Below, one piece after another: positions 1 through 6,617 of a DNA stretch of 12,167 nucleotides (position 1 is the stretch's first letter; every line of letters starts with the position of its first letter). A program made the position numbers and the translations under genes. Source of the DNA: JANQIV01 sp050117315 (GTDB lineage: Bacteria; Bacteroidota; Ignavibacteria; Ignavibacteriales; Melioribacteraceae); NCBI GenBank assembly GCA_050117315.1, contig JASFMY010000164.1, forward strand, positions 1 through 12,167. Reading direction: 5' to 3'. Under the pieces are notes generated by a model that made no database searches, had not been told where the DNA came from, and saw nothing but the letters and a program-made list of their open reading frames with translations.

Positions 1-82
1 TAGAATAAAACTATAAGAATGACTATATTTATTTAACAAAAATATCTAATAATACAGTCAACCTTTTTCAGGACGCTTCAGG

Positions 83-174
83 ATTCCCGATAATCCGCCG
101 CGGCGGAATTCGGGAATGACACGACACTTCATTGTTGACATAACAGTAGAGACAATCCGGCGGATCGTCTCTAC
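83..174. repeat. Two adjacent intergenic hairpins (dispersed-repeat type)
   Basis: Two inverted repeats lie back to back. In the first, ATTCCCGA (83-90) pairs with TCGGGAAT (110-117) around a perfect 14-base palindrome, TCCGCCGCGGCGGA (94-107). In the second, GTAGAGAC (146-153) pairs with GTCTCTAC (167-174), with a further ATCCG/CGGAT pairing inside it. Between them, 122-149 closely matches 1117-1144 (25 of 28 bases). No protein-coding signal is seen here. Nested GC-rich hairpins in an AT-rich intergenic region look like copies of a non-autonomous palindromic repeat family, but no transposase or target duplication is visible. A transcription terminator is an alternative, although no T-run follows either hairpin. 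Confidence 0.6.
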
Positions 175-236
175 GTTGAATATAAGATTGTATGGGTCTG
201 TACAATAAAGTGTGTCCGAATTTTAACTGTTTCGGA

Positions 237-530
237 TTGATCAAAAGTGATTTTAAATCAGTCAAATGTAGTTTCGAATTAGTTGAATGTTGTTTTAAAT
301 CAGTCAAATGTAGTTTCGAATTAGTTGAATGTTGTTTCAAATTAGTTGAATGTTGTTTCAAATCAATCAAATGTAGTTTCGAATTAGTTAAATGTTGTTT
401 CAAATCAATCAAATGTTGTTTCAGATTAGTTGAATGTTGTTTTCAATCAATCAAATGTTGTTTTCAATCAATCAAATGTTGTTTCAGATTAGTTGAATGT
501 TGTTTTCAATCAATCAAATGTTGTTGTAAA
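237..530. repeat. Tandem array of about fourteen 21-bp units
   Basis: Contiguous 21-base units run without spacers. The first (237-257) is degenerate and the next thirteen, starting at 258, fit an exact 21-base period. Two unit types are interspersed: one begins TTAGTTGAATGTTGTTT and the other TCAATCAAATGTTGTTT or TCAGTCAAATGTAGTTT. In the left part they pair into a 42-base higher-order repeat (258-299 and 300-341 are almost identical). Because 21 is a multiple of three, long reading frames stay open on both strands. The plus-strand frame (192-566) would give Cys-Cys-Phe heptads with no recognisable start context, so I treat the array as a non-coding minisatellite. It is not a CRISPR array because no unique spacers separate the units. 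Confidence 0.85.
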
Positions 531-703
531 AATGTGTTTTTAGCTCAAAAATTAACTTTTGGGTGAAATCCGGCTGGTATTGGAAATAAATAACACCGGG
601 AAAGACAAAATTGAATTTAACAAACATTCCAGGGAAGCAGAGCATTGCTCTACGAAGCCCACCTCCATTCCATTTCGGCGGGTAGACTTGTGGCGAAGTA
701 GAG
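531..703. other. Intergenic stretch downstream of tRNA-Ser(GGA)
   Basis: No gene is supported here. The only notable structure is a short inverted repeat, AGAGCATTGCTCT (639-651), in a sequence that reads like eroded intergenic repeat. On the minus strand this region is downstream of tRNA-Ser(GGA), so the small inverted repeat could assist 3' processing or termination, but it lacks a T-run on either side and the role is not supported. Confidence 0.4.
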
Positions 704-790
704 CGGAGAGAAAGGGATTCGAACCCTTGATACCCGTGAAGGTATACTCGCTTTCCAGGCGAGCCAGTTCAACCACTCCTGCACCTCTCC
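704..790 (-). tRNA. tRNA-Ser (anticodon GGA)
   Basis: On the minus strand this 87-base gene folds as a class II (long variable arm) tRNA. The acceptor stem begins GGAGAGG (complement of 784-790) and pairs with TCTCTCC near the 3' end (one G-U at the seventh pair), with G as discriminator base at 704. The T-arm contains GGTTCGAATCC. The anticodon loop CTGGAAA (complement of 752-758) gives anticodon GGA (complement of 754-756), which reads serine codons UCC and UCU. The long variable arm is typical of tRNA-Ser. CCA is not encoded. It is transcribed divergently from the second tRNA-Ser, with an 89-base gap between them that must carry both promoters. Confidence 0.96.
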
Positions 791-835
791 GTGGTTTTGA
801 GCTTGCAAATATATTAAAATTAGATGTTTATTAAA

Positions 836-855
836 ACCTTATTTTACCTTATTTT
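836..855. repeat. Direct 10-bp duplication between the divergent tRNA genes
   Basis: ACCTTATTTT occurs twice in direct succession (836-845 and 846-855), about 25 bases upstream of tRNA-Ser(CGA). It lies where the tRNA promoter is expected and could be part of it or a chance AT-rich duplication. No clear -35/-10 pair can be assigned by eye. Confidence 0.35.
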
Positions 856-879
856 GTGACTCAAATTTATAAAAATATT

Positions 880-966
880 GGAAAGGTGGCAGAGTGGTTG
901 AATGCGGCGGTCTCGAAAACCGTTGGTCACAATAGTGGCTCGGGGGTTCGAATCCCCCCCTTTCCG
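880..966 (+). tRNA. tRNA-Ser (anticodon CGA)
   Basis: An 87-base class II tRNA. Acceptor arms GGAAAGG (880-886) and CCTTTCC (959-965) pair perfectly, with discriminator G at 966. The D-arm contains AGTGGTTGAA, the T-arm GGTTCGAATCC, and the variable arm is long as expected for serine. The anticodon loop CTCGAAA (912-918) gives anticodon CGA (914-916), reading codon UCG. CCA is not encoded, since GCAAA follows. Together with the divergent tRNA-Ser(GGA) it covers UCC, UCU and UCG serine codons from one locus. Confidence 0.97.
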
Positions 967-1004
967 CAAATGTAAAAATATGTAGTGACGTGTTACATTT
1001 GTGA

Positions 1005-1103
1005 TGTCATTTCGAATCCCCGACGTTCCGTCGGGGTGAGAAATCTGAACGCGCGTACAGATAGAGATTTCTCAGTCACACAAAACGCTCCTTCGAAATG
1101 ACA
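1005..1103. repeat. Nested palindromic element (MITE/REP-like), copy 1
   Basis: The outer arms TGTCATTTCGAA (1005-1016) and TTCGAAATGACA (1092-1103) are perfect 12-base inverted repeats. Inside them are a hairpin CCCCGAC/GTCGGGG (1018-1024, 1030-1036) and a second perfect inverted pair TGAGAAATCT (1037-1046) / AGATTTCTCA (1065-1074). The architecture matches the element at 3829-3928. There is no coding capacity. The structure indicates a mobile, non-autonomous palindromic repeat; what mobilised it is not in the window. Confidence 0.75.
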
Positions 1104-1116
1104 ATCTCGGAGTTTA

Positions 1117-1144
1117 CGACATTTAATTGTTGATATAACAGTAG
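1117..1144. repeat. Second copy of the 28-base sequence at 122-149
   Basis: This stretch matches 122-149 at 25 of 28 positions and contains the shared core AACAGTAG preceded by ATTGTTGA. In both places it starts a few bases after the end of a palindromic element. It may therefore be the outer edge of a longer repeat unit, or a duplication that flanks the tRNA region. The remaining bases up to the next gene (1145-1219) are AT-rich with no assignable promoter. Confidence 0.6.
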
Positions 1145-1219
1145 TATCTGGTCGGATATACAATCAATAAGTGATATGGCACTATATAACTTGATTCCTT
1201 AAAAATTGTTGAATTTGAT

Positions 1220-2431
1220 ATGAATTTTACTTCCAAACCTTATAAACTCTACAACAAAATTCAAAACTATGCATGGGGCACAAAAAACGAGGATGCTTTC
1301 ATTCCCAACCTGCTAAACATGCAACCTGAAACCGGTAAACCTTACGCCGAACTCTGGATTGGCGCTCATCCCAAAGCTCCTTCGGAAATAATAATTGAGA
1401 ATGAAAGAATTTCGCTGAATGAATTGATTGACAAATATCCAAAAGAGATTTTAGGTGAATCGATTGTAAATAAATTCGGCAACAATTTACCGTTTCTCCT
1501 AAAAGTTTTATCTGCTTCGCAGGCATTGTCTATTCAAACTCACCCAAACAAAGAACAAGCAGTGGAGCTGCATGCCGCCGATCCAAAGAATTATCCCGAC
1601 GATAATCACAAACCTGAAATAGCAATTACAATAGATTCATTATCCTCATTGGTCGGTTTCAGACCTGTTAATGAAATTATTGAGATGCTGAAAAAAAGGA
1701 AAGAAATCGGAAAATATTTCGGAGAAGATTTAGTTCGACAAATTGTTGATTCTGAAAACGAAGAAGAAACCGAAAAAGGTATTATTCAACTCTTCCAATT
1801 AATAATGAAATCATCAAATGATGAAGACCTATTAAAGAATGCGGTTAATGAAATAAAAGATAATTTGACAATTGAACAATTATTAACAATCCAGGAAAAA
1901 GAATTCCTTAAACAATACAAAGAATACGGAAATGATATCGGTTTATTTGCAATTTTATTTATGAATATAGTTGAATTAAAACCGGGACATGCAATATTTA
2001 CGGGTGCCGGAATCCCTCATGCTTACTTAAAAGGTAACATAGTTGAATGTATGGCAAACTCGGATAATGTTGTTAGAGCAGGGTTAACTCCGAAATTTAA
2101 AGACGTTGATACGCTGCTTGAAATCCTAAAATATGATTTTCAAAAACCGGAAATAATGGAAAACAAATCAGGCTCAAATAAACTTTTATACAAATGTGAA
2201 GCCGATGAATTTATGGTAACATCAACCGTGCTTCATGGAGACGATGAGATGAGTTTTAATGAAAACAAAGCGATGAAAATTTTATTACTCTTAAATGGGG
2301 CTGTTGATTTATTGTGGGACGGAAGCGGTTTTGAAAGTTATAAAAAAGGTGATTCTGTTTTAATTCCTGCTGCAGTGCAATCATTCAAAATTCTCTCCAA
2401 AGAAGAATGTTTACTTTTTATTGTTGAATAA
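1220..2431 (+). CDS. manA: Mannose-6-phosphate isomerase, type I (phosphomannose isomerase)
   Basis: This cytosolic zinc enzyme interconverts mannose 6-phosphate and fructose 6-phosphate, linking glycolysis to GDP-mannose and surface polysaccharide synthesis. The 403-residue protein has the normal type I length. The zinc-ligand pattern is intact: Gln106 and His108 in QTHP, Glu133 in HKPEIAI, and His267 in GIPHAYLKG. The type I signature follows with ECMANSDNVVRAGLTPKFKD, including the active-site arginine at 286 and lysine at 292. The N-terminal YAWG and the ELWIGAHP segment are also typical. The ATG start is chosen because the family's N-terminal YKLYNKIQNYAWG follows closely; there is no clear Shine-Dalgarno sequence. 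It is separated from hypA by 169 bases and has no functional tie to hydrogenase maturation, so its position is probably incidental. Confidence 0.95.
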   Translation: MNFTSKPYKLYNKIQNYAWGTKNEDAFIPNLLNMQPETGKPYAELWIGAHPKAPSEIIIENERISLNELIDKYPKEILGESIVNKFGNNLPFLLKVLSASQALSIQTHPNKEQAVELHAADPKNYPDDNHKPEIAITIDSLSSLVGFRPVNEIIEMLKKRKEIGKYFGEDLVRQIVDSENEEETEKGIIQLFQLIMKSSNDEDLLKNAVNEIKDNLTIEQLLTIQEKEFLKQYKEYGNDIGLFAILFMNIVELKPGHAIFTGAGIPHAYLKGNIVECMANSDNVVRAGLTPKFKDVDTLLEILKYDFQKPEIMENKSGSNKLLYKCEADEFMVTSTVLHGDDEMSFNENKAMKILLLLNGAVDLLWDGSGFESYKKGDSVLIPAAVQSFKILSKEECLLFIVE

Positions 2432-2600
2432 TTATTTTTGAAGTAATTCTATTCTAATTTCTCTCATGGCAGAACTGTTTTTCTGACAATTAATCAATTC
2501 TTCTTGTCTTGAAATAAAGTGATTTAATGCTCTTGATTTTTCTTGACGTGGATTTATTTTCAAAAAAAACAAATTGGTTAAAGTGCTAAAGGATTTTCTT

Positions 2601-2942
2601 ATGCATGAGCTTTCTGTCGCTTTAAGTATTTTGGATATTGCAAAAAATACTGCTGAAAAAGCAAAGGCGAAAAAAATCACCGAGATAGAACTTGATATAG
2701 GTTTGCTTGCGGGAATCGAGTTCGAAGCGCTCAACAGCGCATTTGAGATTGCAATCCAGGGCACAATTGCAGAAAATGCTGCTCAAAAAATTAATAAGAT
2801 TCCCGGAACTGCAAAGTGCAACAAATGTAATTCGCAATTTGAAATAAGTTCATATTTTTTTGAATGCCCGGATTGCAAAAGTTATGATACGGAAATAATT
2901 CAAGGACAGGAGTTAAAGGTAAAAACAATAAGTGTAGAATAA
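2601..2942 (+). CDS. hypA: Hydrogenase nickel incorporation protein HypA
   Basis: HypA is a nickel metallochaperone that works with HypB to deliver Ni2+ to the large-subunit precursor of [NiFe] hydrogenase in the cytoplasm. The reading frame is open upstream to a TTG at 2574. The start at 2601 is chosen because HypA requires Met1-His2-Glu3 at the very N-terminus for nickel binding, and MHELSVALSI begins exactly here, preceded by AAAGGA at 2588-2593. This gives 113 residues, the usual length. The zinc-binding domain has two CxxC pairs, Cys73/Cys76 and Cys89/Cys92. The gene ends 15 bases before hypB, so the two are almost certainly cotranscribed. No residue important for function appears to be missing. 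Confidence 0.96.
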   Translation: MHELSVALSILDIAKNTAEKAKAKKITEIELDIGLLAGIEFEALNSAFEIAIQGTIAENAAQKINKIPGTAKCNKCNSQFEISSYFFECPDCKSYDTEIIQGQELKVKTISVE

Positions 2943-2957
2943 AAAAAGAGGTATCCA

Positions 2958-3767
2958 ATGTGTGATACATGCGGATGTTCCGGTAATGGTGATTCATACA
3001 CAGTTGTTAAACCCGGTGAAGAAATTAAAGATCACGATCACAGCCATAACAACAATCATCATCATTTACACGACCACGAACACAATCATGATCACCCGCA
3101 TTCTCATTCTCACGATCATTCCCATTCAAAAAAGATAGAAGTACAATCCGATATTTTATTAAAGAATAATTTGCTGGCAGAGAGAAACCGCGGGTATTTT
3201 CAGGCAAAGAATATAAAAGCCGTCAACTTAGTTAGCTCACCCGGTTCAGGTAAAACCAGTTTACTCGAGCAAACTATAACGGATTTGAAAGGTAAATTGG
3301 ATTTTTATGTTATAGAAGGCGACCAGCAGACATTAAAAGATGCCCAAAGAATTGAAGATTCCGGCGCACCCGCAGTGCAGATCAATACAGGCAGCGGTTG
3401 TCATCTTGATGCCGAAATGATAAATAAAGCGGTATTAAAACTTCAGCCGAAAGATAATTCAATTATGATGATAGAGAACGTCGGGAATCTTGTCTGTCCG
3501 TCTTTATTCGATCTGGGTGAAGATAAAAGAGTGGTAATAATGAGTACTGCCGAGGGAGACGATAAGCCGGTTAAATATCCGAACATGTTTCAAACATCTC
3601 ATCTCTGCATAATTAATAAAATTGATTTACTCCCTTATCTGGACTTTGATTTGGGAAAAGCAAAAGATTATGCATTAAAAGTTAATCGTCATCTGGAATT
3701 TATTGAGTTGTCCGTAAAAACTAAAGAAGGTTTGGATAATTGGTATAAGTGGCTGGAGGAGATGTAG
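2958..3767 (+). CDS. hypB: Hydrogenase nickel incorporation GTPase HypB
   Basis: HypB is a SIMIBI-class GTPase that stores and hands over nickel, partnering with HypA. The 269-residue protein has three visible parts. The N-terminal CDTCGC motif (Cys2, Cys5, Cys7) is the high-affinity metal site known from E. coli HypB. A histidine-rich stretch (about residues 26-56) holds 16 histidines alternating with Asp, Asn and Ser, as in nickel-storing HypB forms. The GTPase domain has the P-loop SSPGSGKTS (from residue 93), EGDQQT (120-125), a GTPase-domain metal site with Cys148-His149 and Cys180, and NKID (220-223) for guanine recognition. A good AGAGG ribosome-binding site lies at 2947-2951. The gene follows hypA closely and is then separated from hypF by 248 bases holding a palindromic element. 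Confidence 0.97.
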   Translation: MCDTCGCSGNGDSYTVVKPGEEIKDHDHSHNNNHHHLHDHEHNHDHPHSHSHDHSHSKKIEVQSDILLKNNLLAERNRGYFQAKNIKAVNLVSSPGSGKTSLLEQTITDLKGKLDFYVIEGDQQTLKDAQRIEDSGAPAVQINTGSGCHLDAEMINKAVLKLQPKDNSIMMIENVGNLVCPSLFDLGEDKRVVIMSTAEGDDKPVKYPNMFQTSHLCIINKIDLLPYLDFDLGKAKDYALKVNRHLEFIELSVKTKEGLDNWYKWLEEM

Positions 3768-3787
3768 TAAAAATATCTTCGTGATTT

Positions 3788-3969
3788 TTCGTGCCAGCCT
3801 TATCGAGGCTGTTGCCGAAGTAAAATAATGTCATTGCGAACCCCGTTTTTTGGGGTGAAGCAATCTCTATCTCGCCGGAATAGAGCAAAAGAGGAGATTG
3901 CTTCGTCACTTTATTTCTCGCAATAACAAACTAAGAATTCTGCAACACACTCTTGCTGATAGGCACGAA
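3788..3969. repeat. Nested palindromic element between hypB and hypF (copy 2)
   Basis: The main element (3829-3928) has outer arms TGTCATTGCGAA (3829-3840) and CTCGCAATAACA (3917-3928; 10 of 12 complementary) and perfect inner arms GAAGCAATCTC (3857-3867) / GAGATTGCTTC (3894-3904). A small CCCC/GGGG hairpin lies at 3841-3855. It shares its layout and left-end sequence with the element at 1005-1103. A further inverted pair, TTCGTGCC (3788-3795) and GGCACGAA (3962-3969), brackets it, suggesting one repeat inserted within another. The stretch fills the hypB-hypF gap and contains no gene. It may form strong RNA structure in the hyp transcript. Confidence 0.75.
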
Positions 3970-4015
3970 GGTACACTAAGTGCAATAATAAATTTCTCAT
4001 AATCACCATCAAGTG

Positions 4016-6322
4016 ATGAAAACTACAGAAGTAGTTAGGAAAAGAATAAATGTCCGGGGAATAGTACAGGGGGTAGGCTTCCGCCCGTTTATTTATAACC
4101 TTGCCGATAAATATAATCTTTCCGGGTTTGTAGGCAACAATAAAAGCGGCGTTGAAATTGAAGTTGAAGGTGAAGAAAAATTAATACAAGAATTTATAAA
4201 TGATATAAGATCAAAATCCCCGCCGCTTTCCGCCGTATATGAAATAAAATTTAATTTGATTGACCCTGTTTATGTTAAAGGGTTTACGATTAATAAATCC
4301 TCGCAAGAATTAGGTAATCAAACATTTATTTCACCTGATGTTTCCATTTGTGATGATTGTAAGCATGAACTTTTTGATGAAACCGGCAGAAGATTTTTAT
4401 ACCCGTTCATAAATTGTACTAATTGCGGCCCGCGTTTTACGATAATAGAAAACATTCCGTACGATCGTAAGCATACAACAATGAAACGATTTCAAATGTG
4501 CGATGAATGTGAGGCCGAGTACCGCAACCCGTTAAACAGAAGGTTTCACGCACAGCCGAACGCATGCAGCAAATGCGGTCCGCAAGTTTGGTTTGAAAGT
4601 GAAAATGAAACCGTAAAAAGCGACGATGCAATTTTTTATGTTGCAAAACTTTTAAAGAAAGGAAAGATAGTTGCAATTAAAGGACTTGGCGGTTTCCATA
4701 TTGCTGTTGACGCATCAGATGAAGAAGCGGTTAAAAAACTTAGAAAAAGAAAAGGGCGGGAAGCAAAACCGTTTGCGTTGATGGCGGATGATATTAACTC
4801 TATTAGAATGCTTGCTTACGTTAACGCTAATGAAGAAGAATTATTAAAGAGTTATCAAAAGCCGATTGTACTTTTAAATAAAAAAGAGAATGATTCAATT
4901 GCGGAAAATGTTGCACCGGGCAATCCCAAACTTGGTGTGATACTGCCTTATACCCCGCTTCATTATATTTTGTTTTATCACTATAAAAAACATTTTCAAA
5001 ACGGAAGCGCCGCAGCTCTTGTTATGACAAGCGCAAACTACAGCGAAGAACCGATTGCCGTTTCAAACGAAGATGCTAAAGAAAGATTATCAAATATTGT
5101 CGACGGATTTTTGTTGCATGATAGAGATATACTCATACGCTCGGACGATTCTGTTTCGGTATTTATTAATGACAAAGAAAGAATAATCAGAAGAAGCAGA
5201 GGGTATATCCCTAAGCCGGTTTTATTAAAAGAGAATTATCCCGGAATACTAGCTCTTGGCGCAGAGTTAAAAAATACAATCTGTTTAATTAAGGATGACC
5301 GGGCCTTTCTAAGCCAGCACATCGGGGATCTTTCAAATTATAGGGGTTATAATTTTTTTAGGGAAACAACCAACCATCTGCAAAAAATTATTGACTGCGA
5401 AGCCGAATACTTTGTGAGAGATTTACACCCCGATTATCTTTCATCTCAATGGCTCATTGGTAGTAATAATAAAAAACAACTTGTTGTTCAGCATCACCAT
5501 GCTCACATGGCATCATGCATGACGGAACACGGTATTAATGAAAAGGTAATAGGAATTGCATTAGACGGTACCGGGCTGGGATATGACAATAATATCTGGG
5601 GCGGTGAAATATTTATAGGGGATTATACATCGCTGCAAAGGCTTTCACACTTGGAAAATATGATATTGCCCGGCGGAGATAACGCAATTAAAGAACCGTG
5701 GCGCATTGCATTTGCATACATTTATTATACATTCGGAGAAAATTTCCCCACTTTGGATTTTATGAAAGTTTCTCCGGTTGAAACCATAAAAATGATGATG
5801 GATAAAAAAATCAACTGTATTGAAACAAGCAGTACCGGGAGGCTTTTCGATGCCGTTGCCGCCATTGCCGGGGGACCGCAGGAAATTAGATACGAAGCTG
5901 AAGCTGCAATTCATTTAACACACGCTTATGATTACCAAAACGAAGAAGTTTATGAAATTAAAGACAATGAAAATATAATCCCCGTAAAAGAAATCATAAA
6001 AAGTGTGGTTAAAGATGTTTTGAAAAAAGAAAGTTATTCAAATATCAGCTCGCGGTTTCATAATACATTGGTTAAACTTTTGATTGAAAAGATGATTCAA
6101 ACAGAAAAGCAGTACGGCACAAAAAAAGTAGTTTTAAGCGGCGGAAGTTTTCAAAACGAAGTGCTGCTTTCAAAACTTGAAAACGGGTTGAACAAGCTTG
6201 GATTTGAAGTTTACAGTCATTTAAAAGTTCCGACTAACGACGGAGGAATTTCTCTCGGGCAGGCAGTAATAGCCGGGGAGCTTATAAATAAAGGCCTAAC
6301 AGAGGTACAATACATTAATTAA
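4016..6322 (+). CDS. hypF: Carbamoyltransferase HypF
   Basis: HypF uses carbamoyl phosphate and ATP to carbamoylate the C-terminal cysteine of HypE, the first step in making the cyanide ligands of the [NiFe] site. The 768-residue protein has the normal length and domain order. It begins with an acylphosphatase-like domain with VQGVGFRP (about residues 17-24). Two zinc-finger units follow with four CxxC pairs (Cys112/115, 134/137, 162/165, 184/187). A YrdC-like nucleotide-binding domain (about 200-390) ends near RRSRGYIPKP, and a Kae1-like domain carries HHHAH (493-497) and ALDGTGLGYD. A GTG at 4013 directly precedes the ATG at 4016; I prefer the ATG, but the two cannot be separated by ribosome-binding site because none is evident. 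hypC starts 10 bases downstream. Confidence 0.96.
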   Translation: MKTTEVVRKRINVRGIVQGVGFRPFIYNLADKYNLSGFVGNNKSGVEIEVEGEEKLIQEFINDIRSKSPPLSAVYEIKFNLIDPVYVKGFTINKSSQELGNQTFISPDVSICDDCKHELFDETGRRFLYPFINCTNCGPRFTIIENIPYDRKHTTMKRFQMCDECEAEYRNPLNRRFHAQPNACSKCGPQVWFESENETVKSDDAIFYVAKLLKKGKIVAIKGLGGFHIAVDASDEEAVKKLRKRKGREAKPFALMADDINSIRMLAYVNANEEELLKSYQKPIVLLNKKENDSIAENVAPGNPKLGVILPYTPLHYILFYHYKKHFQNGSAAALVMTSANYSEEPIAVSNEDAKERLSNIVDGFLLHDRDILIRSDDSVSVFINDKERIIRRSRGYIPKPVLLKENYPGILALGAELKNTICLIKDDRAFLSQHIGDLSNYRGYNFFRETTNHLQKIIDCEAEYFVRDLHPDYLSSQWLIGSNNKKQLVVQHHHAHMASCMTEHGINEKVIGIALDGTGLGYDNNIWGGEIFIGDYTSLQRLSHLENMILPGGDNAIKEPWRIAFAYIYYTFGENFPTLDFMKVSPVETIKMMMDKKINCIETSSTGRLFDAVAAIAGGPQEIRYEAEAAIHLTHAYDYQNEEVYEIKDNENIIPVKEIIKSVVKDVLKKESYSNISSRFHNTLVKLLIEKMIQTEKQYGTKKVVLSGGSFQNEVLLSKLENGLNKLGFEVYSHLKVPTNDGGISLGQAVIAGELINKGLTEVQYIN

Positions 6323-6332
6323 AAGGTGAATT

Positions 6333-6617
6333 ATGTGTCTGGCAATACCGGGTAAAGTAATTGAAATAAATAATGAAGACGGAATAAAAATGGGAATAGT
6401 TGATTATTCCGGTACTAAAAATAAAGTATGTCTTTCCAACCTGGATGAAATAAACGTCGGTGAATACGTAGTTGTTCACGCAGGTTTTGCAATTTCAAAA
6501 ATGGATGAAGAAAATGCAAAAGCAACTTTGGATTTATTTGAAGAAATGAAAAACGAAGCTGCTAAAGCCGGACGAGATATTTACGACAACCCGCTAAACG
6601 AAGAAAGCTGGTTATGA
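6333..6617 (+). CDS. hypC: Hydrogenase assembly chaperone HypC
   Basis: HypC is a small OB-fold chaperone that binds the iron being decorated with CN and CO on HypD and then escorts it to the large-subunit precursor. The 94-residue protein starts MCLAIPGKVIEI, with the essential Cys2 that becomes N-terminal after Met removal, and has the conserved VHAGFAISKMDEENA segment. An AAAGGTG ribosome-binding site sits just upstream (6322-6328). The stop codon overlaps the hypD start (ATGA at 6614-6617), a typical translational coupling that suits the equimolar HypC-HypD complex. Length and motifs are ordinary. Confidence 0.97.
   Translation: MCLAIPGKVIEINNEDGIKMGIVDYSGTKNKVCLSNLDEINVGEYVVVHAGFAISKMDEENAKATLDLFEEMKNEAAKAGRDIYDNPLNEESWL

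Noticed and set aside
237..530. Possible CRISPR array
   Set aside because: Units are contiguous with no unique spacers, vary in sequence, and no cas genes are nearby.
192..566. Plus-strand open frame across the 21-bp array encoding Cys-Cys-Phe heptads
   Set aside because: The frame is open because the repeat period is a multiple of three; the minus strand is equally open. There is no ribosome-binding site or recognisable domain, and the frame continues into ordinary intergenic sequence.
552..834. Overlapping open frames on both strands through tRNA-Ser(GGA)
   Set aside because: They run through the tRNA gene, and no conserved protein features are present.
1177..1192. TGGCAC followed by TTGA upstream of manA as a sigma-54 promoter
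   Set aside because: The distance between the two halves is about three bases too long and the -12 GC is absent.
2465..2480. TGGCAG with a downstream T-run before hypA as a sigma-54 promoter
   Set aside because: The -12 half is TTTTT with no GC, so only the -24 half resembles the consensus.
2574..2600. Upstream TTG start extending HypA by nine residues
   Set aside because: It would bury the Met-His-Glu nickel-binding N-terminus that defines HypA, and a ribosome-binding site precedes the ATG at 2601.
2432..2764. Minus-strand open frame convergent with manA, with a protein-like tail (positions 2432-2560)
   Set aside because: Its N-terminal half is the antisense of hypA and the remaining 40-odd residues match no family I recognise. 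The tail could be a gene remnant, but nothing supports it as a gene.
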